A DNA stretch of 64,000 nucleotides from Sclerodactyla briareus (taxonomy: Eukaryota > Echinodermata > Holothuroidea > Dendrochirotida > Sclerodactylidae): assembly GCA_026419785.1 (NCBI GenBank), contig JAODTK010003843.1, positions 62,001 through 126,000 on the forward strand. Reading direction: 5' to 3'. The notes below the pieces were generated by a model. That model did no database searches. It was not told the origin of the DNA and saw only the letters and a program-made list of their open reading frames with translations. Positions 1-10,689 of this stretch are shown here, in pieces (the first letter of the stretch is position 1; every line of letters begins with the position of its first letter). The translations under genes were made by a program, and so were the position numbers.

Positions 1-1268
1 ACACCGAATAATGTAGTCTGTGGCAAAACAATATTTATACTGGGTATACCCCAATGCCATGTCACAAATGTTACACCAGAGAGTTCCCAAAGTCCTTGCC
101 ATTCAGAAGTGCAATCATCTATTTTATTGAATAATGAACAATACAATCACCCAGTTGTAAAAATTCGCCCATCAAATTACCAGTCACCCAGGTTGTGTGT
201 TGCATTTTTTTCTTCCAATTACTATTGGCTGATCCTGAAGATATTCATTCTGTTATTCTGGACAGAGAAATGGGCGGTGGCTGGAGGCTGCCGCAGATGG
301 ATTACATATTGATGATAGATCATCAATGGGTACCCACTGAGACTTCGAACAATATTACCAAATATTACCATTATTATTACCTAACCCCCAGAAATGATGC
401 AGCAGTCTTTTTCTTCTTTGGAGGGGTGGAGGAGGGGGAAGACAATTATGATACAACTATTTAAGCAAAGCACCACCTTCTGCTGGCACAGAGAGTGGAA
501 CAAAATTCATGACCCTTGGAATCACTGGAAATGGGCTATTCCAACTGCAGAAAAACATTGAATTATATGCAATTCATGGACCGAATGTGGGGGGGGGGGG
601 AGGGGGGACTTGGGGGCTAATTTGGAGCTGTCCCCTTCCCAGCCCCATAGAACCGTGCTGGCTTATGGCTGATCATGTCAAATTTCCCACCTTCAAATGT
701 TCTCAGGTTGAAGGACCTTTATTTAGCATACCAGGATTATCAATTATTTATGTTCTGTTTCACCAAAGGACTACTGACGCTCCAGAGTGTTAAATCGACA
801 CTAGTGAAGATTCTTTGTCTGGATTTCAGTCCTTTATTGCCAAACCTTAATGTCACATTTTTTTCTACAGTGGGGAGGTTCGCAGACATGTTCAATCAAT
901 TGAATCGTGAAGATTGTCTGTCTGAATTTGATCCTTTCCTGCCAAAACTAATTTTTTTTATATAGTTGAGTTATAGCAGACATCTTCAATCTAACAGATT
1001 TTCTGCAGTGGGAAAGTCTGAATCTTACTACTATATATATACAGTTTACCTAACCACATTTCCTTGGTATATCTAACAATGACATTCGTGGAGCAATCCC
1101 ATGTGAAGAAATGCAAGGGAGAGGGGGAGGGGGGGGGGGGGGGAGGGTCTTCGAACAAGGAATTTAATGTTGAAAATGTTGATGGGAGCATCGGCCAAAC
1201 GTGGCCGGTATGTTTCCTCCCCATCCCCCATGGGACAGGCATCCATGATGACCGTACACTTTACTTAC
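1..1268. other. Presumed XDH intron, left edge
   Basis: No exon recognised on either strand. Short G runs at 590-607 and 1126-1146. The next XDH exon was looked for and not seen. Confidence 0.6.
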
Positions 1269-1365
1269 CTAATTTGTTGAGAGTATTGGTCATATCTGGA
1301 TACCATGACAGTGCAAGCTCCACACCCACCTTCTCCACAGGCCAACTTGGTACCTGTTAACAGTA
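1269..1365 (-). CDS. XDH: Xanthine dehydrogenase/aldehyde oxidase family, exon with the [2Fe-2S] cluster motif
   Basis: Seen: a 97-nt exon between acceptor tttacctcag and donor ATTAG|gtaagt. With the T left over from the exon at 6489-6546 it reads [20 protein letters not shown], then MVSRYDQ, with no frameshift. Known: XDH and aldehyde oxidase begin with a plant-type ferredoxin domain whose first cluster ligands lie in C-G-E-G-G-C-G-A-C; three of the four cysteines are here. These enzymes oxidise hypoxanthine/xanthine or aldehydes using molybdopterin, FAD and two [2Fe-2S] clusters. XDH and aldehyde oxidase cannot be separated from this domain alone, so the symbol is a family label. The exon ends in phase 2. 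The following exon, expected to start near the HFSVNACLAP region, was not found in 1-1268 and should lie left of the window. Confidence 0.95.
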
Positions 1366-4300
1366 CTGAGGTAAAGTTAAGGAAACAGAGGGACTAACAA
1401 CAAAGAGATATTCTGACATATAGCTGCTACAATCAAAAAGGTTTTGCAGGGCTACACAAGCCTACATCCAACTCACCAAATATAGCCAAATGTTGAAGAG
1501 AGCATACTACTGAACACAAATCTTGAGTAACTGCAAGACATGTAAAAAAACTATGCATGGCCATCAACTGATAGGGGAGGGGGAAAGGGAACATCTCCCA
1601 ACTTTCTAGTTTACCCCTTTGACATCCATATTTTACACAATAAAGTTATGCTCTACATGCCCAGGTTTGGGGGTGGTGGTAATGCCTTATGGCCACCATT
1701 GCTATTCTCATGAGGTGAATGGTATCAAAAGATTCTTGGGAGAATTACTCTCCACCCAACTCTGGTGTTCCAAAGTTTGCAGGTCTCCAAAAGTCGGTTT
1801 GATGAGAGTCAACAAGCTTTTGTCCACTTCCAAATATAGTTTGGAAGCATAGGGTCAGTTATGATTTGAAAGTACTTTTTTCCCAACTCGGCCTTCTCTG
1901 CTAAATTTTGTCTATATCACTGCCCTAAAGATGTATTAAAGTGTTAACACTATTAGACCAGACCAAATCTCAGGGAAGCTATCAATCGATAATCACTCCT
2001 TTGCAAAAAGAAATACTTCAAAACGTCGAATTGCACTGTTTATTACAAAGTTTGGGAATTCAAAACAGTAGCTGAAAGGAAGGTCATCAAGCCAAAGAAA
2101 CAAGATTGTTATAATGGCTAACTATTATAGATTATAGGCACCCCTCCCAAACTCTTCCCCTTATCCAAACCTCCTCCCCCTTCACACCCAGGAAAACCAT
2201 GCTTTATTAAAGGGACCTACAACCTCCATTTTAAACACACATTTCATTTGCAGGCATCTTTCTCAATTTAGATTTGATTTATCACAGGTTATGGGTATCA
2301 ATCAACCCCAGGTATATTGATATAGTGAACCATCCTATGAGCACCTGGGGGGATGACCCCGGGGTTATCAATACAGGGTGATAGATCCTGCAGGGTTCTA
2401 GGGACATCAGACTAAGAAGGTGCCCAGGGACCTCTACCAGAGAGGCAACTGAATAGTAAAGGAACACAGGGTGAGTCAGTCGGTAGGGGAGAGGCAAACT
2501 GAGGAGTGCTTGATTGGCGACCAGAATTAAAAACACAATCAGGACTGTGGTCCATTACAGTGGTTGTCTTTTGAGGAGACCCCCCCCCCCAAAAAAAAAT
2601 GTAGATTTTCCTAGATTTTATTCAACAAATTATTCCTGCACTACCTGTGCGGTTTACTGCAAAAGAAGCGAATGGAACACCAGATTGTGTATGGAACCAT
2701 TATTTGAACTTGAATTGTGGGAGGGAATGGAGAGTATGGTCACTGATGGGATCAGAAGGTTGTGGATTAGCGTTTGCCACTCCCCACTACAACAGAGCAA
2801 GTCCACGACGTCCATTATATTAATCCAGATTCTTAGGTTTGGAATATTGCAATTATGAGGTTTCCGTTGTTAGTGAGGCAGCTTTTGTTTTATAGGACTT
2901 GAAGTTTTAAAAAATTGTCAATTGAATGCAATGATGAACGCTTTGAATAGGAGAGTAATCTGAGGCTGTTTAGACGACACTAGATCCGTCAGTTAGGGTT
3001 ATGGTTAGAGGATGTAAGCTCAGAAAAATACACTCGAAAAGTGGAAATGTAAAACCTCAGTCTCTTAGTAGCGATCGGAATTTGGAAAGGTTTAGTTTTT
3101 TCAACAACTATAAGCTTGGTCGAAACTGACTGTTTAAGATGGGAAAGGCCCTTCATTTTTCAAAATCTTCTTGCACTGGCTTCGCATTCAAGCACTACTT
3201 TTATCCTCAATTAGCGGTTGCCGATTGCATCTAACCAACTAGACATGTGCCAGGTGGGTTGTAAACCGCCAATGTATAGCCTGCAGAAATTACCTTTGGG
3301 ACCTTCATTCAGGGATGGAAGCACATAATATCATGTCATTTGACCTATGAGACTTTTGCAATGGGACCTATCTGATTGTTCAGGACAAGTCAAACTGTAG
3401 TCTAATTCTCCAAGTTTCGTTTTGAACCTGACAAAGTGAGAAATGTTGCATAACTTGCAAATTAGAGCATCCTGTGACCTGAACTGATCCTGTGTTGCTT
3501 TTGCGACTATTACAAACATGTCTCCACCCACCAAGTTTGTGTATCAAACCAACTCTGTATTTTCAAAAAAAAACCTGCAGAATAGAGGGCAGCAGACAGG
3601 CAGTATCGCTCACTTCCAAACCATCTGAGATTTTACTAGGGCAGAATGGTAAAAGTGTCGATAATTGGAATATAAAAGCATTAAAAACTCATTGCGCCAT
3701 GCCAAAATTCCAGCGCAACAGATGGGGTGGACACAGGCCCCAAAAACCATAAGATTACCGAACACCCAGAATGTGGAAGGGGGATAGGGGATATAATTAC
3801 AGTGGATGACTTGACACATTCCTGAAAGCCCTCATGGATCAGCGGCCGGATGAATACTGATAGCTAAACGAGAGGGCATTAAAATGAAAAGAATGTCTCT
3901 AATCACTTTGACAAGAATTGGGGCAGCTCTTTCCCTAAAGTCCCCATTACCCGCAAGGTCATAATGTCAGTTTGTTTTCTCTGTTAATACTGTAGAGGTC
4001 ATCATGCCTTAGGCCAGTACCTTTAACATTCCTGGGAGCAGTAATAAACAGTTTTATTGTCCAGGTAAAAACCTATAACCCCCTGGTCAGTTCCCTCAGG
4101 GAAAGGCAGGGGCCTTCCGGGGGTGTGCAGATGGACATGCACCCTATAGATAAGGGAAATTGGCCAAGCAGCTTGCCACATGTTTTTTTTAACTACATGT
4201 TTTTTTCCCCCCGTGTGGCATGGTCATTCACTGTCTATTCCATGTGTCTTCAATAAAGACACATTTGACTTTTGTGGTATCAAAGTCAAAAACTTATGGA

Positions 4301-4599
4301 GGGCTAATTATGATGTGACCAGAGCAGTCCAAGTGGGCTGACCACCATCAGTGCGGCGAGTGCAAGCATACGTGAGCATTTCGAAAAATGATGACTCCCA
4401 TTCATTACAGGAATCGCTTCCCAGCTCAAATGGCACAATCAAAAGAGGGGCAGGCAAGGCAACCACCCCCTGGATGCTGTGTGCATACAATTGAGCAGTG
4501 CCATTGCCATTACGGAAACAAAAACGAGCTTCACGTAGCCGGACAAAGCACTGTGCGCAATGCCTATGCAGCCAATACCACATGACTCACAGAGACGCG

Positions 4600-4790
4600 G
4601 CGCCTGTGACTGCTGCGGGGAAAGCGGGCTTGCAATGACGTCCCCATACAGGAGGCGTGTTGGGGGAGGCCAAACCTCTTATTTTGCTTTTCATGCAATT
4701 TGGAGTAATGTTCCCGCCAATCAATTGACGTCAATTTGGCCCCACACTGATGACTATTTAATTTCCCCCCCCCCATACCCCCCCCCCCCC
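4600..4790 (+). promoter_or_regulatory. Promoter-like cluster (CRE, CCAAT, TATA-like) within the XDH intron
   Basis: Seen: TGACGTCC at 4636, CCAAT at 4717-4721, the palindromic CRE TGACGTCA at 4726-4733 and TATTTAA at 4755-4761, followed by a C-rich run. The spacing suits plus-strand initiation around 4785. The stretch is more CpG-rich than its surroundings. Known: CREB/ATF proteins bind TGACGTCA. Inference: a possible promoter antisense to XDH. Confidence 0.35.
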
Positions 4791-5511
4791 CGCCCAGTTC
4801 GAGTTTGAAACGATTTTTAGGACAGTCGGAACCAAAAGTTAGTGCAGTTTGAGGGAGGAAAAACGAGCAAAATCTCGAGATTCTGGGATCTTTCCCATTG
4901 ACAAATTAGCAGTTGCCTTTTTTAACGAAAATTGGCGTAACTGTCCCAGGAAACTTTAAGACGAAATGTTATGGCAGGAAGAAGATTTGAAAAACTTTCA
5001 AATACCACGTGAACTAGTTCAAAACAATGAATTTGGTAGGAGGGAACGGCCCAATAGTTCAAAAGTGGTGGTGCGTCTACACAGTTAAGGGTCAGTTTCG
5101 CCGAACCGCTAAGGCATGTGTTCCGTATCAATGATTCACAATGAGGCAATATTGTCCAATGAATCGATGCTGTGATCGAATAGAAAGTGAAAGGTAATAC
5201 AAAAGTAGACATTGAACAACAATTACGGGTCATTCCAGAATTTTAGATGTTAATGCTAATATTAGAAAGAAAGTGTTCACCCAGTACAGCATTGGGCCAT
5301 CAAAACCTCCACTTGAAAATTGAATCAAGTCTTCCACTCTTAAATCATTTTATTTCATTGCATGGGTGAATTCTGCACAGTCAATGTATAAGAATATCTT
5401 TTTTTTCAACTGAATCAATTAACTCACATTGTGCAGATCCCTTTGTACCATTTGAACTTTAACATCAACATTATGAGTTCTTAATCCTTCTTAATTCTCA
5501 ATTTCTTACAG

Positions 5512-5535
5512 GACTGCACGCAACCACCAAATTAC
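5512..5535 (+). other. Candidate 24-nt microexon
   Basis: Seen: a textbook acceptor (attctcaatttcttacag) and donor (ATTAC|gtaagt) only 24 nt apart, with eight open codons reading D-C-T-Q-P-P-N-Y. It is on the plus strand between the promoter-like cluster at 4.7 kb and AATAAA at 5937. No long open frame was seen in the neighbourhood, so a noncoding transcript is as likely as a coding one. Confidence 0.3.
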
Positions 5536-5936
5536 GTAAGTCCGCAAGACAAGTTCGGTTGAGAATATACCAAGACATCAAACCAAAATGAATGTGGGGT
5601 ACTTAGGAGAGCATTGTTCAGGATTCAGAACCACCTCTCATTCCAAGTTTTCTTCAGAAATGCAGTCCTAACAAACAGTTTGATGTGTGAAGGCTGGTCA
5701 CATTGAACGGTAACCATGACAATAATGACAACAACAGAGTTGGAGCAGTAGCACCATAGCGATGAAAGCCTACGATAACGAAGCTCAGAGAGGCATGGAG
5801 CTGAATAGGCTGCGAGTCGTATGTGAACATTCTCCTAATTGGTCAACAACTTTATCATTCAAGTTTATGAGATAGTTCATCGTTCACGGATTGGTCCAGA
5901 TTTTATCATTGTCAGTCATGAGGTTTGTGTGTGAGC

Positions 5937-5990
5937 AATAAATTTTTCGCTAACTTTACAGTGTGACTCTGCTTCAATCGATTGTGTTTC
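5937..5990 (+). promoter_or_regulatory. Possible plus-strand polyadenylation signal
   Basis: AATAAA at 5937-5942 is followed within 20-50 bases by GT-rich sequence (gtgtgactctg, gattgtgtttcg), the usual arrangement of a cleavage site. It would end a transcript begun near 4785. Isolated AATAAA motifs are common in AT-rich DNA. Confidence 0.3.
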
Positions 5991-6488
5991 GTAGAGTATT
6001 TTTCACATTAATGACACTATGTCCCCCTATCTACCTATGACATTTCCTTTTCAGATTAGGAGGTAGTTTCAATGAGACTTGAAGAATCTACACCAGTAGA
6101 TGGTTGCATTTTTCAACATGCCTGGGACAATACCACAGTATGTTTGTCCCACCAGAGATTGTATCATATCCTGCCAAATCACTATGAGACGGTTTGATTT
6201 TTAATTCTGTCCAGAATGGGGGAACTCTCACTTTTCTAATGACTCTATATGATTATGTGATTTCTGTTAGTTGGCTTTAATGGGGCAGGCCTTTCATGGA
6301 AGAGAAAGGGGAAGGTGCCCCCTTGATTTTCTCAGCAGCTGCATGCAACTGCCGAATGCAGACCATTCTGAAAATGAAATGTAACTGGAGAATCCATTCC
6401 GTCCTTCCGTGGCAAAAAACAACATCTACTATGGTCTTTTCAGCTGTCACAAGTTGAAGCAACCAACAGTCATAACATATAAGGATAC

Positions 6489-6546
6489 ATTTTGTTCTCA
6501 GATAGGTCAGGAGGCTCATCTCTGGATCAACATCTTTTTCTTCCAC
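6489..6546 (-). CDS. XDH: XDH/aldehyde oxidase family, second visible exon
   Basis: Seen: a 58-nt exon after acceptor cctttcag and before donor AAAT|gtatcc. It reads VEEKDVDPEMSLLTYLRTK with one base left over. The leftover T joins TA of the exon at 1269-1365 to give leucine, so the frame carries across a 5,123-bp intron. Known: the family has a V-D-P-E-x-x-L-L-x-Y-L-R-x-K segment just before the first cluster loop, and vertebrate XDH has an exon of similar content here. No indels are needed. The intron upstream is only 124 bp. This exon confirms that the gene runs on the minus strand, right to left. Confidence 0.93.
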
Positions 6547-6670
6547 CTGAAAGGAATGTTAGCACCGTACCAGTGAGATACAAATTTCTCGGGAGATTGG
6601 GAGTCAATCACTTAGCGATGTTTGGATAAAAGAACCATATGAAACGTGGAATAAAATTTATGAAACTTAC

Positions 6671-6727
6671 CGGAATCCCTTTCAAAGTGCATTTGTTCAA
6701 TTCAGAAAGATCCTTGATAACAGTGTT
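6671..6727 (-). CDS. XDH: XDH/aldehyde oxidase family, first visible exon
   Basis: Seen: a 57-nt phase-0 exon after acceptor ccactaactttag, with donor ATTCCG|gtaagt. It reads NTVIKDLSELNKCTLKGIP. A stop codon immediately precedes it in frame, so it cannot be extended upstream and needs an earlier exon carrying the start codon, which was not identified. The last residues align with the beta strand and turn of the ferredoxin domain (usual form F-x-V-N-G-x-x-V). Here the common Asn before Gly is Lys, a one-base difference that could be real or a sequence error. The short intron and clean phase join to the next exon make membership in the gene likely. Confidence 0.75.
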
Positions 6728-7048
6728 CTAAAGTTAGTGGCAGCATGCAGCAAAACCAAGCTGTACGACCCTGAGTTGTCACCATGCAGAAAATTACTCC
6801 TTACAGTACAGGGCACTGCAAAACATTTCCAACTTTGTTACCTGCAATCACCACTATTAAACATTTTTGTCAAACTATCCATGGGGAATGGAACATGAAA
6901 GAACAATTTTTCTTGTTCCTTTTGGCAAATTTTTGGCAGGGAGATTCAGCCACTTATAAAAACAGCACATCCTCAGAGGGTATAAATTTGTTCTTCCGAA
7001 ATGGCCAATGGAATGATAAATGTTTGATATGGCGATTAACATATTACA

Positions 7049-7049
<1 letters not shown>
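6728..7049. other. Region upstream of the first visible XDH exon
   Basis: The XDH start exon should lie in or beyond this interval; none recognised. Confidence 0.4.

Positions 7050-7094
<45 letters not shown>
7050..7094. repeat. (ATT)n microsatellite
   Basis: About 14 uninterrupted ATT units. Confidence 0.97.
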
Positions 7095-7104
7095 AAGATT
7101 TCCG

Positions 7105-7480
7105 ACTTTGAGGTCTGCTGACCTCTGTGACAAATGGACTGGCCCCTAGCCTGGCTAGCCTATATAACGTTGATGAACCCCATAATCATTGTGTTCAACA
7201 GTTACCATGTTTACAGGCTCTACAGACTTTGATCACAGTTGACCTTTGACCTGACTGAAAAACAATACGTCCGATGTAAATACTAAGTATGATCGTCTAC
7301 ATCTTTCCATTTTACAGTTACCAAGATCATAGGGTTTTAGATTTTGCCCCTGTTGACTTAGATGACCTTGGACCTGAAAACAATATGGATAAACTACTTT
7401 ATGCAGCCAATCTACATGCTGAGTATAAGCTCACCAGATGCAAGTGCAACAAAAATGATGAAGAGAGCTAATATTTGGTT
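7105..7480. repeat. Old copy of the TGACCT family
   Basis: Contains TTGACCTTTGACCTGACTGA, TAGATGACCTTGGACCTGAA, AACAATATGGATAAAC and GAGTATAAGCTCACCAGATG, recognisable but diverged compared with 44.3 kb. An apparent 60-codon frame here is repeat-derived. Confidence 0.6.
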
Positions 7481-9184
7481 GGCTATACCATACATGATTT
7501 CTGAAGTTTTTGGGGCAGTCCTACAGAAGGTTCGTATCGGTTGCAGGGATAATACTAAAAGGGAAGTAATACTTTAGATATTACCAGATGAAAAGTGCCA
7601 TAGCACTATCAAACTATTATCAGTATATATATAATATGGTATACATTGCATACAGGTATCTTAATTATAGAAGGGGTATAGTATTAAATGTATTGTTGGA
7701 GTCTCGAGGGTGCATTCAATGATTTCAGACAGAATAAATATTCATGGCACTAAAAGTTGAAGAACATGCATCAATTATTGAAATTTTCGGTTGACAAAAA
7801 ATCCTGCAAATAATTATTATGAAATTAAATTCATTGTTCCTCATCAAACTTGCTTATTATAGAACCATGTCAATCAAGTTTGTGATGTGCATAGTATATA
7901 TATAGCCAATAACACTTCTTTTGTTTGGGGCAATGCATGCATACAGTTCTTTGCCAAACGCTGAAGGACCTAAATGTAGTATTTAGTCCCCGAAGCAATG
8001 CCAAATAGAGAGGAAGCATATTATTTCGTATCAGCTAAAGGCAATTCTCTCCCATAGAGAAAGTACCTCATTATTTTAATTTTTTCAGACTTCCAGATGC
8101 TTTACATTATACAAAGTTGAGAGAAGCTTTGCCAAGTTAAACATGCAAGCATAACACTCCATGTTTATTTAAACTATGCCGAGCCAAGTTATACTGATCA
8201 AATACAAAACACTCTTGAGTACGAAAAGAATTTACACAGATCTCTTTGAAGAGTGTGATAAATGCAAGGCTCTAAATATGCCTCTCCCTGTGAAAACACT
8301 ATGTCAGGGGCATCACAACCCATAGTTGCTGGGAATAGGCTAAAGCTGACATGCACCAAACATGGCTGGAAGCTTGGCAGATGATTAGCATGGTAACCTC
8401 TGAACACTGACCATAAAATGACCTCCACTATTGTCTGGATGAAACAAATCACACCCACCCAGTTCCCTTGGAATCTAACAAACTTTTAAAAATCACACAA
8501 TTCGACCACTGGCGACCTTAAAAAACCATTCTCAGGACCAAATGTTGTCCCGATTAAGGATGTAGTCTACATACCAAACACATGATCATCGAGTAGGTAA
8601 TAGGCCTACAGGTACTCACTTCTTGCCATTACAGAAGAATATCAGGATCTGACATGTATCCTCTCTCAGCCATGGTTGGGGCAATTCCCACAGAGGTTTG
8701 GAGATGTATTATTCCAATGGTCTGCTGAGAAAAAGAGACTGGATTTCTGCCTGACTTACAGTGACACTCCTACACACTCCAGATGTATGACCGTTGTTGT
8801 CTCATTTAGTATCAGTACATGACATTTTAGAAGATTTCAGTCATCCTGGAAAACTGGATGGATTATCTATAATGGAGTGAATGATCCTACGATTGAGCCA
8901 AATGTACATTGTACAGAAACCTACTTGGGTCCATGAACGCTAGTCCTATCCCGTTTCATCGGGTTAGTGGTTGTTCCTGTTCAGGTATACATATGTTCGA
9001 TATGTCTCAACCATCCTCATCTCAGAGGTTGGAAGGGAGCAATTTGCTATTTTTCAGCAGATACGACCGGGTCCATGAACCGCTAGTCTTGCCTGTTTCG
9101 CGGTTAGTGATAGGGATCATGTACTCATCTAGGGGGGGTCGAGTCTGCAAGCCGAAATTGGCCAAAGCATAAATTCTCCACAAA
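7481..9184. other. Gene-free sequence
   Basis: AT-rich, no exon recognised. A ~45-bp direct duplication with GGGTCCATGAAC, GCTAGTC and GGTTAGTG occurs at 8926-8972 and 9069-9113. Confidence 0.5.
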
Positions 9185-9223
9185 CCCCCCCCTCCCCCCC
9201 CCCCCCCCTCCCCCCCCCCCCCC
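9185..9223. repeat. Poly-C tract
   Basis: Thirty-nine bases, C except for two T, then seven A. Confidence 0.95.
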
Positions 9224-9289
9224 AAAAAAAGACCCCCAATCTAGTGAATCTATACCTAGAACAATAGGTTTTTTGTTATCCCCATAGGA

Positions 9290-9575
9290 AAGGCTGCGAA
9301 CGAACCACAAATCCCGCTTGATTAGACCAAGCATTATGGACCTACCCATGTTCTCAAGGCTTTCAGCCTTTGACTACTATTGACCTTCGATGACCCCAAA
9401 ACAATAAGGATCATATACTAGAGGATCCCACATACCAAGTATGAGCTTGACCCATCCAGGTGTGGAGTTGTAGTTGACTATCTTGTTTACAAGCCGGTGT
9501 TACATACATACATACATACATACATACTGGCAGGACTGCCAAAATTCTCGACTGAAATCGAGGAATCAACTAGAG
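9290..9575. repeat. Single copy of the 300-bp family with CATA tail
   Basis: GATTAGACCAAGCATTATGG, CCAAAACAATAAGGATCATA and ACATACCAAGTATGAGCTTG match the family. A (CATA)n run at 9504-9530 precedes TTCTCGACTGAAATCGAGGA, a clear stem-loop. Confidence 0.75.
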
Positions 9576-10689
9576 CATTAATGGTTCTGGTAGCTCAAAC
9601 TCGCCCAATGTACCAAGTTTGAATGTACAATTCTGTGATAATTGTTCAGAATCATCAGGCCTTTTGGCTTGATCTCATAGGGCCAAGATGCCTTAGCGGT
9701 TAATAAAAATTGGTACTCAGTTTGATAACATACATCAAAGGAATGATCAGTTGAGAGAGAAAAAAGGCAATTTCACACAGTGGCCTACTGTGTCCCTTCA
9801 CTGAACTTTGAACTTTGACCTCATCAGATGAAAGAGGTCCCCCCCATGGTCAATGACAGTGGTCCAGTTTGGTCATAATCCATCAAGCAATGATTATTTG
9901 GGGGTCCGTAATGCTTCTTTTCGTCAAAAGCATCTAGATGTGTTTTAACTTCAAGGGGAATTCTATATTATGACGTTGATCCAAAATCTGTAAACAAGCA
10001 CAACGAGCACCCCAAGGAAACATCATTAAACAGTTTCAAGAAAATCTAATGTACTTTGTATGAGAACATACTTTTGAAATTCAAACGCTATGGGTCGTAA
10101 AACTGGGTACCACTGGGGCTTTCACTGATCCGGCCAAATAAAATACACCTTTTTGAAAAAAACAGAAGGAGCAAGTCCCATCAAATGAGGTGTTTCAAGT
10201 GACCAATACTAGGCGACTAACTACTGGTGTGTAGAATTTTTTTGGAAAATTCTCATTTCCACATTATGGACAGAGATTCCTTCGTGTCCCCATTGTTTGG
10301 GTACGCGGTGACATCTATAAAACATGAATTGATTTCGTAAAAACGATATTGGAATGTACGCATTTCACTGCGTCGTTATATCACAGTTAGTATAAAGTAG
10401 GAGTCAACATGGTTAAAGTCTCAGTATACCCTCAGCCACTTTCCATACAAGCACATACAAAAATCAACCTAGAAAATGTCGGGCGGGTGTAAACGCCAGA
10501 CGTATATATCCCCGCAATCGTATTCAAGAAAATTTGGATGAACATGAAACCGGACAATATTCGTGGAAAGAAGTCATTCATAGACTTTGAAGCGAAAAAG
10601 TGTACAGGTAAATGGGTCATCCAAATGCACTGTTTTTAGTTGTATGAGGCACCCTTACCGCCCCGATACGGTGCGTCCTTAATAAACCA
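9576..10689. other. Gene-free sequence
   Basis: Scattered TGACCT motifs near 9800 (CTGAACTTTGAACTTTGACC) suggest further old repeat; no exon recognised. Confidence 0.5.

Larger units (their letters stand above)
1366..6488. other. Large XDH intron
   Basis: Apart from the promoter-like cluster, microexon and polyadenylation candidates listed above, it holds a repeat remnant near 3720-3790 (matches 13.02-13.08 kb), a hairpin at 4242-4264 and C runs at 2581 and 4766-4791. A minus-strand acceptor-like site near 6375 leads into a short frame (MVCIRQLHAAAEK) that does not continue XDH in frame. No other exons seen. Confidence 0.6.

Noticed and set aside
6277-6420. Possible next XDH exon (acceptor tttcattttcag before AATGGTCTGC)
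   Set aside because: Joining it to the exon at 6489 makes a stop codon and the sequence lacks the cluster motif; the exon at 1269-1365 joins perfectly.
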